Shown here: positions 34,936 to 64,000 of the stretch, one piece after another | Layout: each line of letters starts with the position of its first letter | Position numbering within the stretch: position 1 is the stretch's first letter | Source of the DNA: Symsagittifera roscoffensis | Lineage: Eukaryota; Xenacoelomorpha; Acoela; Convolutidae | Direction: 5' to 3' | Assembly (NCBI RefSeq): GCF_963678635.1 | Contig: NC_087067.1 | Coordinates: 40,196,379-40,260,378, forward strand | DNA: 64,000 bases | Made by a program: the position numbers and the translations under genes | The notes under the pieces: generated by a model | What the model was told of the DNA's origin: nothing | Seen by the model: the letters and a program-made list of their open reading frames with translations, nothing else | The model's database searches: none

Positions 34936-35538
34936 ACACTAGCCAACAGTAGCGAGCGTAGTGTAAAAGGAAGTTTATTCTTTTTTCCAACCTAAGTCGA
35001 AACTTTTGGTTACATTTCTGGGGCCATCTTTACGGCTTGTTGATAGCATGTGCTTTGACTTTCGATTAGTAATAAGTTAACAGTTGATGCATTTTTCATT
35101 AATTATAAGAACCGGAAAAAGCTATTTGTTTCAAACACCATTACAATAGAAAATTCATTTTTGAAATGCTATATTCATACATAATGTGGCTTATGCCTTC
35201 GAATTTATTTTATGCAAAGTAAGTGTGGATGCCCAGTTTTTTGATAATCTAACTTATTACCTGCATAATTGTGTCTGTTTGTATTTGGTGCCACTTTTGC
35301 TACATTGCTTTGGCAATATATTAAAATATAACGCTGCTGTGATTTTGGTTAGTGTTCGCAAATTTTCAAGGGCTCGTAGCGCAAATGAGAGAACAATGGA
35401 CTCAAAAACTGATCTTAAGGTCGATTCCGCTACAGAAAATTTCTTTTTCAAGGCTTTTCACCTTTTTTCTTTCAGTTTATAGAGCTACTTTTTGTCGTTT
35501 TCTCGCTTCTGTTCGCGAAGCGCAGCTTGCATCTGTAT
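34936..35538 (+). mobile_element. TH element, long A type
   Basis: It begins ACACTAGCCAACAGTAGCG with the closing arm GCGTAGTGT, continues with CCAACCTAAGTCG, and ends in GCGAAGCGCAGCTTGC plus ATCTGTAT. A tRNA-like remnant is at about 35370-35432. The order of parts matches 5650-6255 over about 600 bp. Confidence 0.75.
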
Positions 35539-36034
35539 AAAAGGAATGTAAATTCGCACTGTCGGATAGCAAGAGCGTAAAGGTCGCAAAAAACGTGATC
35601 GTCTTCTAAGTTCGAAAGTGGATTTTAATAAAAAGAAAACTTACCTATTGATACAGTTTTCTCAAATTGAGTTATTTTCATCAAAAAAGTTCTATGCATA
35701 AATTGTTCTTGAAATTGAAACAGCTCTGGGGGTATATGTTTTTATATTGAAAATCGAAAGAAGACAATTTTTCAAAAAACTATTCAGTTGTTTTGTTTCC
35801 TTGCATGTTATTTGTTTCTTTTCCAACTGTCTATTGGCTATGACAAATCGAAACTTGTTTTAAGATCAATCCATTTCATATCCGATTTCTCTACTTTCTG
35901 TGTTCAGTTTTTTTGTTCCGTTTTCGTATCTGTGCATAGCTCAAAATTTAAGGCGATAAGCGGTTGCTTAAAAGGTTTATAAAGTTCAAGTTCTGTTTCC
36001 AATTTCTGGTAGCTAAATCCGCTACTGCATTTAA

Positions 36035-36389
36035 TACAAAAAGCGAGCTAGAGAGCGGAGTGTAATATTACGATCTCACTTTATTTTTGAGCCCACCTCA
36101 TGTGAAGTAGTGCTTTATTTAGTGGTACTTTTGCGGCTCAGAGTTAGCAATATTTAGCATGTGTTCGTTACGCTTTTTGGTGACTAGTGTTTACCTATTT
36201 CAAGCGCACATGAGGGCGTAAATGGGGGGTTATTAGATTCGTAATCTCCAGGTTAGCGGTTTGGTTACAGCATATGGCTAGTTGTTTATTTTCAAAACCT
36301 ATTTTTGGCTTTTCTTTCCTTATTGCTTTTTTGGAGCTTTTTAGCCGGTGCCCTTCTTGTGTTTGCGGAGTTAAGCTCCGCGTCTGTGT
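36035..36389 (+). mobile_element. TH element, diverged A type
   Basis: The 5' part is worn (GCGAGCTAGAGAGCGGAGTGT). A tRNA-like remnant lies at about 36208-36285. The 3' end is GCGGAGTTAAGCTCCGC plus GTCTGTGT; both stem arms changed together (GCGGAG/CTCCGC instead of GCGAAG/CTTCGC), keeping the pairing. Confidence 0.6.
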
Positions 36390-36885
36390 AAATGCAAAAA
36401 TGGCGCACTTTTGTTTCGAGTCTTAAATGTTCGGTAGCTAGCTTAGTTTTTCACCACATTTTTCCCCGCCTAACTGGTGTTTGCTCAAATTTTGTCGGCA
36501 TAGTTACCGCTGTGTAAGTTCTGTTTCCATACAAATTCAATGCCCTGAAAATGAACGTATGCATTTGAGTTAATGAAAATTTTGGCTGTCTTTTTAAGTT
36601 TTTTAAAGGATTTTTTTTCGACTTTGTCACATATTATCTTTTTGCTGCATACTAACTGGTGTGAGAACTTTTCGCCTGTGTATGAAATCTAGAATGTGTA
36701 TTAAGATTCAATTTCATTGGATTTATATTCAAAATTTAATTACAGAACACGTCAGTGCTAATCTATTAATCTATTTTGCTCTTACACTGGGAGTCGATTA
36801 AATCTGTACTCATGTGTCCATTGTCCAGTATAGTGATGTTTCGTTGCTGTTTTTTTTTTTTGTCATTTCTGGTGTGTCAGATCTC

Positions 36886-38427
36886 TTAGCTGACGACTGT
36901 CGGAAGTCCTTTGGCATCAGTTTGTCTCCTGATGGGTTGGTTGTTGATCACGCTTGTATTTCTGGAGCGAACATCTCTTGAAGCAATGGCTGGATTTGAC
37001 TGTTTCAGCTGATACTGGATGTCGCTGATGCTGTTTTCCTTCTCGTATGACGGAATGCTTTCATCGTCATCGTCGTCATCTTTGACATCGTTGTTGAGCC
37101 GCATCCAATCGGGGTCGCAAATCGCTTTGATTGCGACGACAATCATCATTATGGCGCATACAACGGAAATTCCTGTGGAAACATTTGAGAAATTATAGAA
37201 CTATAAGGAAATTTTCATGGACATTCAAATTGAAATTGAAAAACATATTTGGAAATTATTATTTTTAAATTGAACTAAATAAGATTCCGCACAATTACAA
37301 ACTTTAGGTAAGCATTAATGGGCAGAATGATTAGTTCCACTATTAAAGAAGCAAGGGGGTAGTCATAAATTTATAATTTAGTTTCTTTGTCAAAAAATCA
37401 TCAGAATGACATGATATTTTGAGACACAATACTTTATTTTAGTTGACATGATATTTTTTTTCGATTTTTAACATGGTAATTTATTTTGGTATTGTGCACG
37501 ATACCTCCCGTGAGTCCGAGTATTCCTGCACATAGAATGGCCACCCACGAGACATCGTCCTGCACAGTAGACTTACATCCCGCTCGGGATTTCTTCTCCG
37601 CCTCCGTGCTCCCACAGCTGGACGGCACGAAAGTGTCGTTCCAATTGATCGAGTTAATAGGGTACTGCAAAAGTTACAAATAATCATGTTTTTGATGACA
37701 GTACTTGACTGGCAGTTTGTTTTTCTAATTTACCCTAAAGTACTCAAGCTGAATTCCAAAAAAGCAGACGTGCACTTTAACTATGTGAATGTGAACTTGT
37801 TTCTGTTCAACTTTCGACTGGAAAAAGGTCAAACGGTTTTTCTCTACAAGCAAATAGGTTTTCTTGATTTTTTCATGAAGTTTCGAGAAAAGTACTTTAT
37901 TTTTTTTTTGATCAAGAGTAAATTCAAACCTGCCAATCCCACCCGTCAGTCACCCCGCAACAAGTGAACGAATCCTGAACATTATCCCAGTCGGTTCGTT
38001 CTTCCGAGGAGGAATCGGAACTCGCCACCGCAATCGTCTCCCGCATGCTTTTATCGAGTCGGCTCTCGAAGTCATCGACATAAAGCATGCTCACGAACAT
38101 GATTGTTCCGATGATAATGACAATAAGCACGACAATGACGGCAATTATGATCATCATTTTGGGTGTGAGTTCCATTTTTCGCGATTTAACGAGACCGAAA
38201 ATTCCAATTCCGATAAAAAACAGGCCGATTATCAAGAAGAATGCGATCGGAATCAGGACTGACATGGAGCTCATCTCCATGATTTTGAGCGCATAGTTGA
38301 TGTTGTGAATCGCAAGTAGGAAAATGTAAGCGGCGATGGAAGTTGCGGTGGAAAGCAACCCGACAACAATGAATATTATGCTACAGAAAACTGCAGTACA
38401 GTAGATGAAGCTCGTACAACGAGCCAT
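36886..38427 (-). CDS. Tetraspanin
   Basis: Tetraspanins are four-pass membrane organisers. Exons on the reverse strand, 38427-37930, 37664-37505 and 37172-36886, join in phase to 314 aa. Predicted membrane segments lie at about residues 8-38, 52-78, 90-115 and 206-238. The large extracellular loop carries the diagnostic CCG (FTCCGVTDGW) and two further cysteines in SSCGS and AGCKS, the four-Cys pattern. An intron splits the fourth membrane segment. The cytoplasmic tail is long for the family (about 75 residues) and has an acidic DDDDDDE run. The start follows no pyrimidine-rich acceptor, unlike the other genes here. It is divergent from NDUFS1 with 535 bp between the start codons. The subfamily is not clear to me. 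Confidence 0.93.
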
Positions 38428-38962
38428 TTTGACCGAATTTTTCTCAAGCTTACAGTTTTCAAATAGATAATTTGATTATGAAAATATGTTTAATTAACTG
38501 GCGAGAGTTTTCGATTGTATGTTTTTGCTCAAGCAGTCACAAGCACGATATAAAACTTTGCCAATTTTTGTTGTGGTTTCTGATGACGCTAAAATCGTCT
38601 TCATTATTCAGTTTTTGCTGCAATTTGTTATGAAAGGTTTCTCGGCGGTTTTTATGATATCTGATGATTTTATCATAGGTCGTCTAAACTGCTCAAAATA
38701 GTCTCTCTGGTTGAAGAAATTCCAAACTCGTGATTTTTGATTGTCTTAAAAATTTCTCGAACTTTTTTTTTTGCTCCTATTAGTCTATTAACTTTGCTGG
38801 CTTTTCAGAGGTTTTGCCGATAGACGTGAAGATTTTCAATTCTTTTTAAGAACTTTTAGTTGGCTAAAATTTTGAAGGTGTTGGATGACCGAAAGCTTTT
38901 TTCTTGCCATACGTAGTAAGTTGGGTTGTTTATTTTCAGATAATTTGTCGACTGAGTGAGAG
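38428..38962. promoter_or_regulatory. Shared head-to-head intergenic region, tetraspanin / NDUFS1
   Basis: The only DNA between two divergent start codons is 535 bp, so it must hold both promoters unless UTR introns extend further. It has no repeat insertion that I recognise, unlike nearly all other gaps here. No clear TATA box or factor site is claimed. Confidence 0.45.
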
Positions 38963-58534
<19,572 letters not shown>

Positions 58535-58548
58535 TGAAGTGACCCTGA

Positions 58549-58554
58549 AATAAA
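58549..58554 (+). terminator. Poly(A) signal AATAAA of NDUFS1
   Basis: A canonical hexamer lies 14 bases after the stop codon, implying a very short 3' UTR. Confidence 0.8.
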
Positions 58555-59069
58555 TTCTAACATTTGTAAAAACTCGCATCTGAAAGTTGACTCGAATCTG
58601 AGATCATGTCAAATTTCTGATATTGAATGGCATTTAAAGTAGTTAAATTTTGATTATATCCTCTGCCTTTTTAACCAGAGGAGCATAGTAAAATGAAATG
58701 GAAGAGATGGTTAAGAGATTGTTTTAACTTATAGGAGACGCAGCTTTTAGTTGAACTTTTAATTCCGACAAAAAAGATAATTTGTCTAGTAAGTAACGAA
58801 AGTAAGAAGTAATCCTAAACTGAAATAGTGTTTTTCATTCCGAGGTCTTTTGAGTTCATTCATTCTAGCCATTTTCCTAGCCGATCTTAAGATGAAGCTT
58901 TGAGGTAAATCATATGAAAATCGAGCAAACTTTTTGCAATAGAGGATTTGATTTTTGGAATCGACTTTACACGAAGAACTTTGAATTCGGGTGTTTTAGT
59001 TTTCTTCCACGCAAAATTAGATATTAAATGTAATCATCAGAATGTGTCGAGTGATAGATTATCATATTT

Positions 59070-59592
59070 ACACAAACATAGCTTTTGTTATAGTATGAAC
59101 TCTCTTTTTTCCAACCTAAGTCGCAAATATTGTTGCGATGCAATTGCTGCGACAAAATGTGTTCAATTTGAAAGTTCATTTTGATGACCAGATACAAAGT
59201 ACAGCCAATGCTAAGGATATTAACACAGACTATTATATTACAAATAGCACTTTGGCTTCACGACTGCATGGATCTGTAACGCAGAGGTAGGCAAGGAGAC
59301 CAGAAACAAAATAGGAGGGCTCGAACCTGGGAAGGGTTGGATGTTTTTAATGATATTTTTTCGTATGGTAGTTAAAATGCGTACGCTATAAATTGAGGCA
59401 TGTTAGTTGGTAATTTTTTTTTTCAAATTGAGTGGAATGCGTCATGATTTGCTTAGCAATTATGCAGACTCATAATTGGCGTGCGTCACTTAAGAAATTT
59501 TGTAGACTCAAAGTTTTACTAATTCAGTTTTTCCAGTAGCTTTATCGGTCATATTTTTGCCTATGTATGTGAAGTGCAAATTCGCTTCTGTG
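59070..59592 (+). mobile_element. TH element, B type, second copy
   Basis: It parallels 7649-8231 from ACACAAACATAGCTTTTGT to GTGAAGTGCAAATTCGC plus TTCTGTG, with the tRNA-like block at about 59272-59342 (B box GGCTCGAACCT). Comparison with the first copy sets both ends. Confidence 0.75.
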
Positions 59593-62155
59593 CAAAACCC
59601 TTTCAGTCGTGATTCGAACGGCATTAAGAAATTTTTGCAGTTGTCCAAGTATCGAGAAAAGCAGGTTTAAAGATTGATTATTCGTCTAGTTTCGAGCGAA
59701 AAAAAAGCGAGCGAGAAGGTTACTTTCGTTTTTCAACCAAGAGAAGCTACGACACAAATAAGCATCGTAATGGTACGAGTGATATATCTTATTAAATTCC
59801 TTTCAGCCCCATTTCAAACGACTTTAAAAATTTTTCAAAAAATTGTTATTGTGTAGAAAACTGTTTTAGTTCAATATCGATTAATTAAGGCAAGCAAGCA
59901 GAAATTTTATATAATATTAGGTCATAAAATTTTAGTTTCATTCATGTAAATAAAATTCGAAAGTTTTTTATCGCTGTCTTGGGAATGAGAAACTTAAACA
60001 ATCCAAAAAAAAATCAGAAAAAAAAGAAGAAAAAAAAACGACACTAATTTGAAAAAGAAGAAAAAACATTTTTTTAAGAACATGTTCGGAACATTCTGTG
60101 CTACTTATACAGCAACCGGCTATCCTCGTTTTTTATCCAACTAAATAATGATTATTTAGCTTTGAATTGATCGACTTTAATTTTTAAGGATAAAAAGGGC
60201 GTCGTTTAAAGATTGATAGTATATTTTTGTTCGGGTGTAGGCAGGAGGTGAGTGGAACGAAATTTAATTTTTTTTGTCGGCTAAAATACCGATTAAAATC
60301 TTTTGCCGTAATGCCAACTAATGCTATGATTTGTCTTTTTGTCATGTGTTTACCTATAAAAAATTGATTTTTTTTAGTCTAGTGCTTACACATGCCGAAA
60401 AAAACTATTTGTTTCAAACAATACAATAATCATAAAAACTCGACTTCAAAATTTTTTCCCAATATATACTGCAACTTTTTGAAATATTGATTTTACAAAG
60501 ATAGTGGATTTATGCTTTCCATCATGACATGCAAAATAGTGTGGATACCTTGAGATTGTTACATTCTAAATTGTTACATGCAAAATTGTGTCTATTTGTA
60601 TTTGGTGCCACTTTTGCTGCTTGGCATTGGCAATTTATTAGCATTGGTAGTTGCTGTATTGGTGACTAATGTTTGCTGATTCTTAGGCGTTCGTGGCGGA
60701 GAGGACGGAGCGTGAGACTCCAATATCGAAGTCGCAGTTTCGAAGCCAATACGTACCAAATTTTTACTGCTTCGTGGCTTTGCTATTTCAGTTTTTTGCT
60801 ATTTCACTCTATAAAGCTGATTTGTCCGGTTCTCGCTATTGTTTGCGAAGCGCAAGTTTGCCTCTGTATAACTTTTTTCAATCTAATTTGCACAAAATAG
60901 CGCATTTTTTGGAGGCATTTTTGCTGCATAGCATTTACAGTTCGATAGCATGTAATTATTTGCCTCATAAAGGGCTAGTGTTTTGACAATTTCAAGAGCA
61001 CATGATGTAGATGAGAGGAAGTGATACTCTCAATTTTCCGGCATGTGAAGAAAATCTTATTGAAGACGTATTGCTGTCTTGTCTTAATTTCATTTTGAAG
61101 CCAACTTTTAGCCTTTTGTCGCTTCTAATTGCGAATTGCAGTTTGCTTCTCTGTCGGTATTTCCAATAAATTTCTAAAACGTAGGAACATTCCGTTTATT
61201 TTATTTCAGCTCTTTGCCATACGGCTCCGCTGCTCCTTTGTTTATATTGTTTCTCCTTTGTCTCAGTTTTCTGGTTTTTGTAGACAAAAAAGTTAGTCAA
61301 CAACGGAATTTTTTAAGCCGTTGTTGCAGAATTTTTTTATGCCGTTGTTGAATAATTTCCGAAATTTTTATATTCAATTTTCTGTTTTGGCTCTTTATTG
61401 ATAATGAAAGAAGTATTGACAAGTGTGGTCATTTGGGGAATATGAAAAAACAACTTGAAAATGGAACAAAAATTGAATGGGGGAGTCGTAGACTTTTTTT
61501 TCATTGCTTGGAAGAAATCAAATTCTGAAGTAAAGATTTTTTGTCTTGATGCGTGAATATCAAATTTACCTTGTGCTTGTGTTTTCATCTCTTCTTTTTT
61601 CAAGCAGAGTCATTACGACAAGGACTTGGTTCTTCTTTTAAAATGTTTTAAGTATTGTCTCTGGTATCCATTAACATACAGACACAAAATTGTGCACCTA
61701 TCCAGGGCACAGTTTGGCCTCGTAAGGGTCTTATACTGCACTTTTTTGCTATGCTGCAAACTGTACTTCTGCGCCTTATAACAAAACTATTAGCTCTCGC
61801 TCGACTAGTTGTGTTGTGGTACGAAAGTTTATAGTTCTGGAAAGTCTCAAAAAAGAGCTGAAAATGAAATCATTGTTTTGACGTCCTTGAGTTCTCCAAA
61901 TTTCTGTTGATTGTGTTCTTTTTTTTAATTTAATTGTTTTTCAAAAAAATTTTTTCAAAAAAAATATAAGGATTTTTTTGAGTTAGTAAAATAAAAAGTC
62001 AATAAAAAGTCAATTTAATCATAAATAGTAGGTTCATTGAACATAGCTAGCAAAAAATGAACAACCCTAAAAACTAAATTTTTTTGAATATTCAGTAATT
62101 GGTTACGCACTTTCTGTTTTTTGTTGGATGTGATTACATCGATGATTTTTTTTGT

Positions 62156-62374
62156 ATGAGGAGTTTTAAGAGTTTTAAGAAGTTTTCCTCAATCTCTTTC
62201 TCTCTTTTTCTCGTATACACCAACAGTCACAGTTCAGCAAATACTTCGCGTGATAAGGAATCTAACACTTATTATAATTCTGAAGTCATTTTTTCAAAGG
62301 TTCAACAAGAAGGAAACTGTGCTGACGAGAACGCCAATCGAACTGGTTTTCTTGGTTCGTCAACTTCAAAGTAA
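62156..62374 (+). CDS. Doubtful small protein with a possible signal peptide
   Basis: A 72-residue frame begins with basic residues and a hydrophobic stretch (ISFSLFLVYT), then a polar, Asn/Ser-rich part with an NRTG glycosylation-like site. Composition after the hydrophobic part is better than that of surrounding frames. No family is recognised and no splice signal supports it; it may be chance. Confidence 0.2.
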   Translation: MRSFKSFKKFSSISFSLFLVYTNSHSSANTSRDKESNTYYNSEVIFSKVQQEGNCADENANRTGFLGSSTSK

Positions 62375-63178
62375 ACAGCAGAATGGTAGTCAAATTGTTC
62401 ATCTCAGGAACGGTTTAAATGTTTTGTAGTTTTCCTGGAAACAGCAAGCGCTCGATAGAAAGAATAACTTCTTTCTTATGACTTAGCGCTATCGCTGAGG
62501 CATTGATCTTTGTTTGAGCTTGAAAACTTGCAAAATACAATTCACTTGAGTTTCAAACTCTGTATAACAACTTGTGAGTCTAAAATATCTGAACAACTCA
62601 GAAAACTCAAATATATAAACAAAATTAGAAACCGAGACACTTTTCATTGCTTGACCAGATTAGAGAGGTTGCTATTTCATAATTTCTTAGCGCCAGATTT
62701 TGACTGCCGAAAAATTCGTAGGTAGTCAAGTCTGGTATCATATTGAAGGCCCGCTTGAATGTGGTTTGATTCCAAAACTTTTTAAAATAAAATTTCCCAG
62801 TTCTAAAAAAAAACTGGCCCGAATTGTTCTGTTTCTAAGACCAAATGACATGCAATTACGAATAAAAATGGCCTTTCATTTAAGTTGAAAAACAAGTTTT
62901 GCTCTAAATTAGCGATCGTTAATTCTTATTGTTAGTAATGAAGAGAGAATTGGTTGGATGCAATTCATTGTTTATTGTAGTCGATATTTTTGGTTGTGAA
63001 AAACTGATTATCACGTGCATTATTGGGCAAAAAGTTTTCATTTTACCCTGAAGTCAGAACTTGACGTGCTTAATTGCAATTGATAAATTTTTATTAGCAG
63101 ATTTTCTTCTCTACTATACTTGTTTACTGTTGTTAAAACCATAGTTACTAATAGCTGTTAAAAAAAGTCAGGCACCAA

Positions 63179-63394
63179 ATGTCGATATCACTGTTGTCTC
63201 TACTGCTGTTCACGAGTGCATCTATTGTTCCATGTGAAGCCTTCTTTGGAAAAATATTCAATGGGATCAAAAACGTCGTCAAGTCTGTTTGTGAGATAAT
63301 CGTCGCCACAGGTTACAAACAAAAGTTTATTGATTTAATTTAATTGAAACTTTCAGTCGTCATAACTGGAATGGAAAATCGGCTTTTATTATAG
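63179..63394 (+). CDS. Candidate short secreted amphipathic peptide precursor
   Basis: From the ATG at 63179 a clear signal peptide (SISLLSLLLFTSASIVPCEA, residues 2-21) is followed by FFGKIFNGIKNVVKSV. Plotted on a helix, its Phe, Ile and Val residues fall on one face and Lys and Asn on the other, as in helical host-defence peptides such as piscidins or clavanins. Unspliced, the frame stops at 63341-63343 (54 aa). A GT-AG intron of only 45 bp (63312-63356, CAG/GTTACA to TTTCAG) would give 56 aa ending at 63394. One Cys lies in each of the signal and mature parts. Upstream a CAG ends 7 nt before the ATG but lacks a pyrimidine tract. The antimicrobial role is inference; it could instead be the first exon of a larger secreted protein. 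Confidence 0.5.
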
Positions 63395-63787
63395 CTTTTT
63401 TGCTCTTTTTCTTTTCTCTCCCACTTGCAAAGTTTTACTAGTAAACTTACTGTTCATTCACATTGTCCGATTGTTACAAAAGTAGGCAAGCTGACAAATT
63501 AGGCCACGAGAAACATATTTGGTCTTCCCTGTTCGTACTTTAAAACATACTGTGATAAAAATATCAGCGTGAAGAAGTGATTAAAGTGTTACAACCCTTC
63601 TTTCGTGTATGTTACCGTATAACTGTTTTTTCTTCGCTTTTTTTGTCAGCTTAGTTGCAACACCACCAAATCTACCCACAATTTGGTTTTATCTCAAAAT
63701 AAGAACATTTTGGCGCTTTTTTTCGAATTTTTTATGCTGTTCATTGAAAAAAGTTTTTTTTTCATAAATTCAAGGAGTGTTCTGTGA

Positions 63788-63850
63788 CCTTGGCGCAGTG
63801 GTAACACCTATTCTTGAGACGACAAATCCCAGAAGCTCGATTCCATTTGG
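63788..63850 (+). repeat. tRNA-like SINE head
   Basis: An exact A-box match (TGGCGCAGTGG) is followed 40 bases later by a B-box-like GCTCGATTCC. The arms do not pair as a tRNA, so this is a tRNA-derived retroposon promoter or relic. The text after it is T-rich to the window end. Confidence 0.5.
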
Positions 63851-64000
63851 GAAACAGTTTTTTTTTGTGGAAACTGAAACTTTTTATTATTTTGGGTTTT
63901 CGTGTTTGCTAATGTTTCCGGCTTAAATTCCGAAAAAAAGGGGTTTCTCTTTAGCAATTGAAAGCTCTATGCAGTTTTCTTCCAGGAATTTTTTTGTCGT

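Larger units (their letters stand above)
31163..36885. other. Intergenic, repeat-rich
   Basis: Between SF3B6 and the tetraspanin the text is almost all repeats: a C-type TH element (31737-32519), M1 remnants (about 32530-32770, 33650-33790, 34790-34935, 35560-35850), a copy of a GPCR exon (about 34409-34590), and A-type TH elements (34936-35538 and about 36035-36389). The stretch 32800-33650 shows nothing I can name. No gene is supported. Confidence 0.6.
58555..63178. other. Intergenic, repeat-rich
   Basis: It holds a B-type TH element (59070-59592), A-type TH remnants (about 60350-60872 and 60878-61155), and A- and T-rich text near 59990-60080 and 61920-62000. An open frame at 62156-62374 is described separately. 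The stretch 61160-62100 shows nothing I can name. Confidence 0.5.

Noticed and set aside
37486-37683. Plus-strand frame opposite tetraspanin exon 2
   Set aside because: It is the mirror of a well supported exon with correct splice sites and cysteine pattern.
62510-62888. Two plus-strand frames (62510-62725 and 62700-62888) as exons
   Set aside because: They look somewhat protein-like but lack matching splice sites, a family match or links to the frame at 62156.

Overview
The window is nuclear DNA of a metazoan: AT-rich, low gene density, intron-rich, with GT-AG introns from 45 bp to 9 kb and abundant short mobile elements. I rebuilt gene models by joining exons with matching phase and comparing the products with protein families I know; I ran no searches. 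The species cannot be named from sequence alone. Eight of the nine supported multi-exon or short genes have a splice-acceptor-like site only 2-23 nt upstream of the start codon. That suggests spliced-leader trans-splicing, which would fit a tunicate, flatworm, hydrozoan, chaetognath or similar lineage.

Layout. 1-2980: intergenic, an unclassified somewhat GC-richer block with hairpins and a minisatellite. 3029-4310 (+): molybdopterin synthase catalytic subunit (MOCS2B type). 4603-17520 (+): lariat debranching enzyme DBR1, its introns filled with repeats. 18258-21503 (+): a triple CCCH zinc-finger protein of the ZC3H10 family. 22509-22865 (-): a small unrecognised protein. About 23300-24900 (-): a decayed LTR-retrotransposon pol fragment. 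26067-29962 (+): IFT22/RABL5-like small GTPase. 30599-31162 (+): splicing factor SF3B6 (p14). 36886-38427 (-): a tetraspanin. 38963-58534 (+): the complete 16-exon complex I 75-kDa subunit NDUFS1. 44607-51220 (-): an eight-exon class A GPCR wholly inside NDUFS1 intron 5. 63179-63394 (+): a candidate short secreted amphipathic peptide.

The genes are housekeeping functions (molybdenum cofactor, intron lariat turnover, U2 snRNP, complex I, ciliary transport) with no shared pathway, although DBR1 and SF3B6 both serve splicing. MOCS2B and DBR1 lie only 292 bp apart on one strand. Tetraspanin and NDUFS1 are head to head, 535 bp apart.

The most unusual content is the repeat landscape. More than 20 copies of a superfamily I call TH (terminal-hairpin) elements share a 5' hairpin with a CTTGCGAT-like loop region and a 3' hairpin (GCGAAGCGCAGCTTCGC followed by CTCTGTGT). 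Between these ends they carry different cargo: tRNA-like segments, T-rich spacers, or tandem arrays of a unit of about 160 bp. One copy sits cleanly inside another. This architecture recalls non-autonomous Helentron-like elements with central tandem repeats, but that is inference. Also present are a hAT-type MITE with a perfect 8-bp target duplication, a Mutator-like MITE with a perfect 9-bp duplication inside an older foldback element, a second MITE family of about 470 bp in a dozen or more copies, and a stray duplicate of one GPCR exon.
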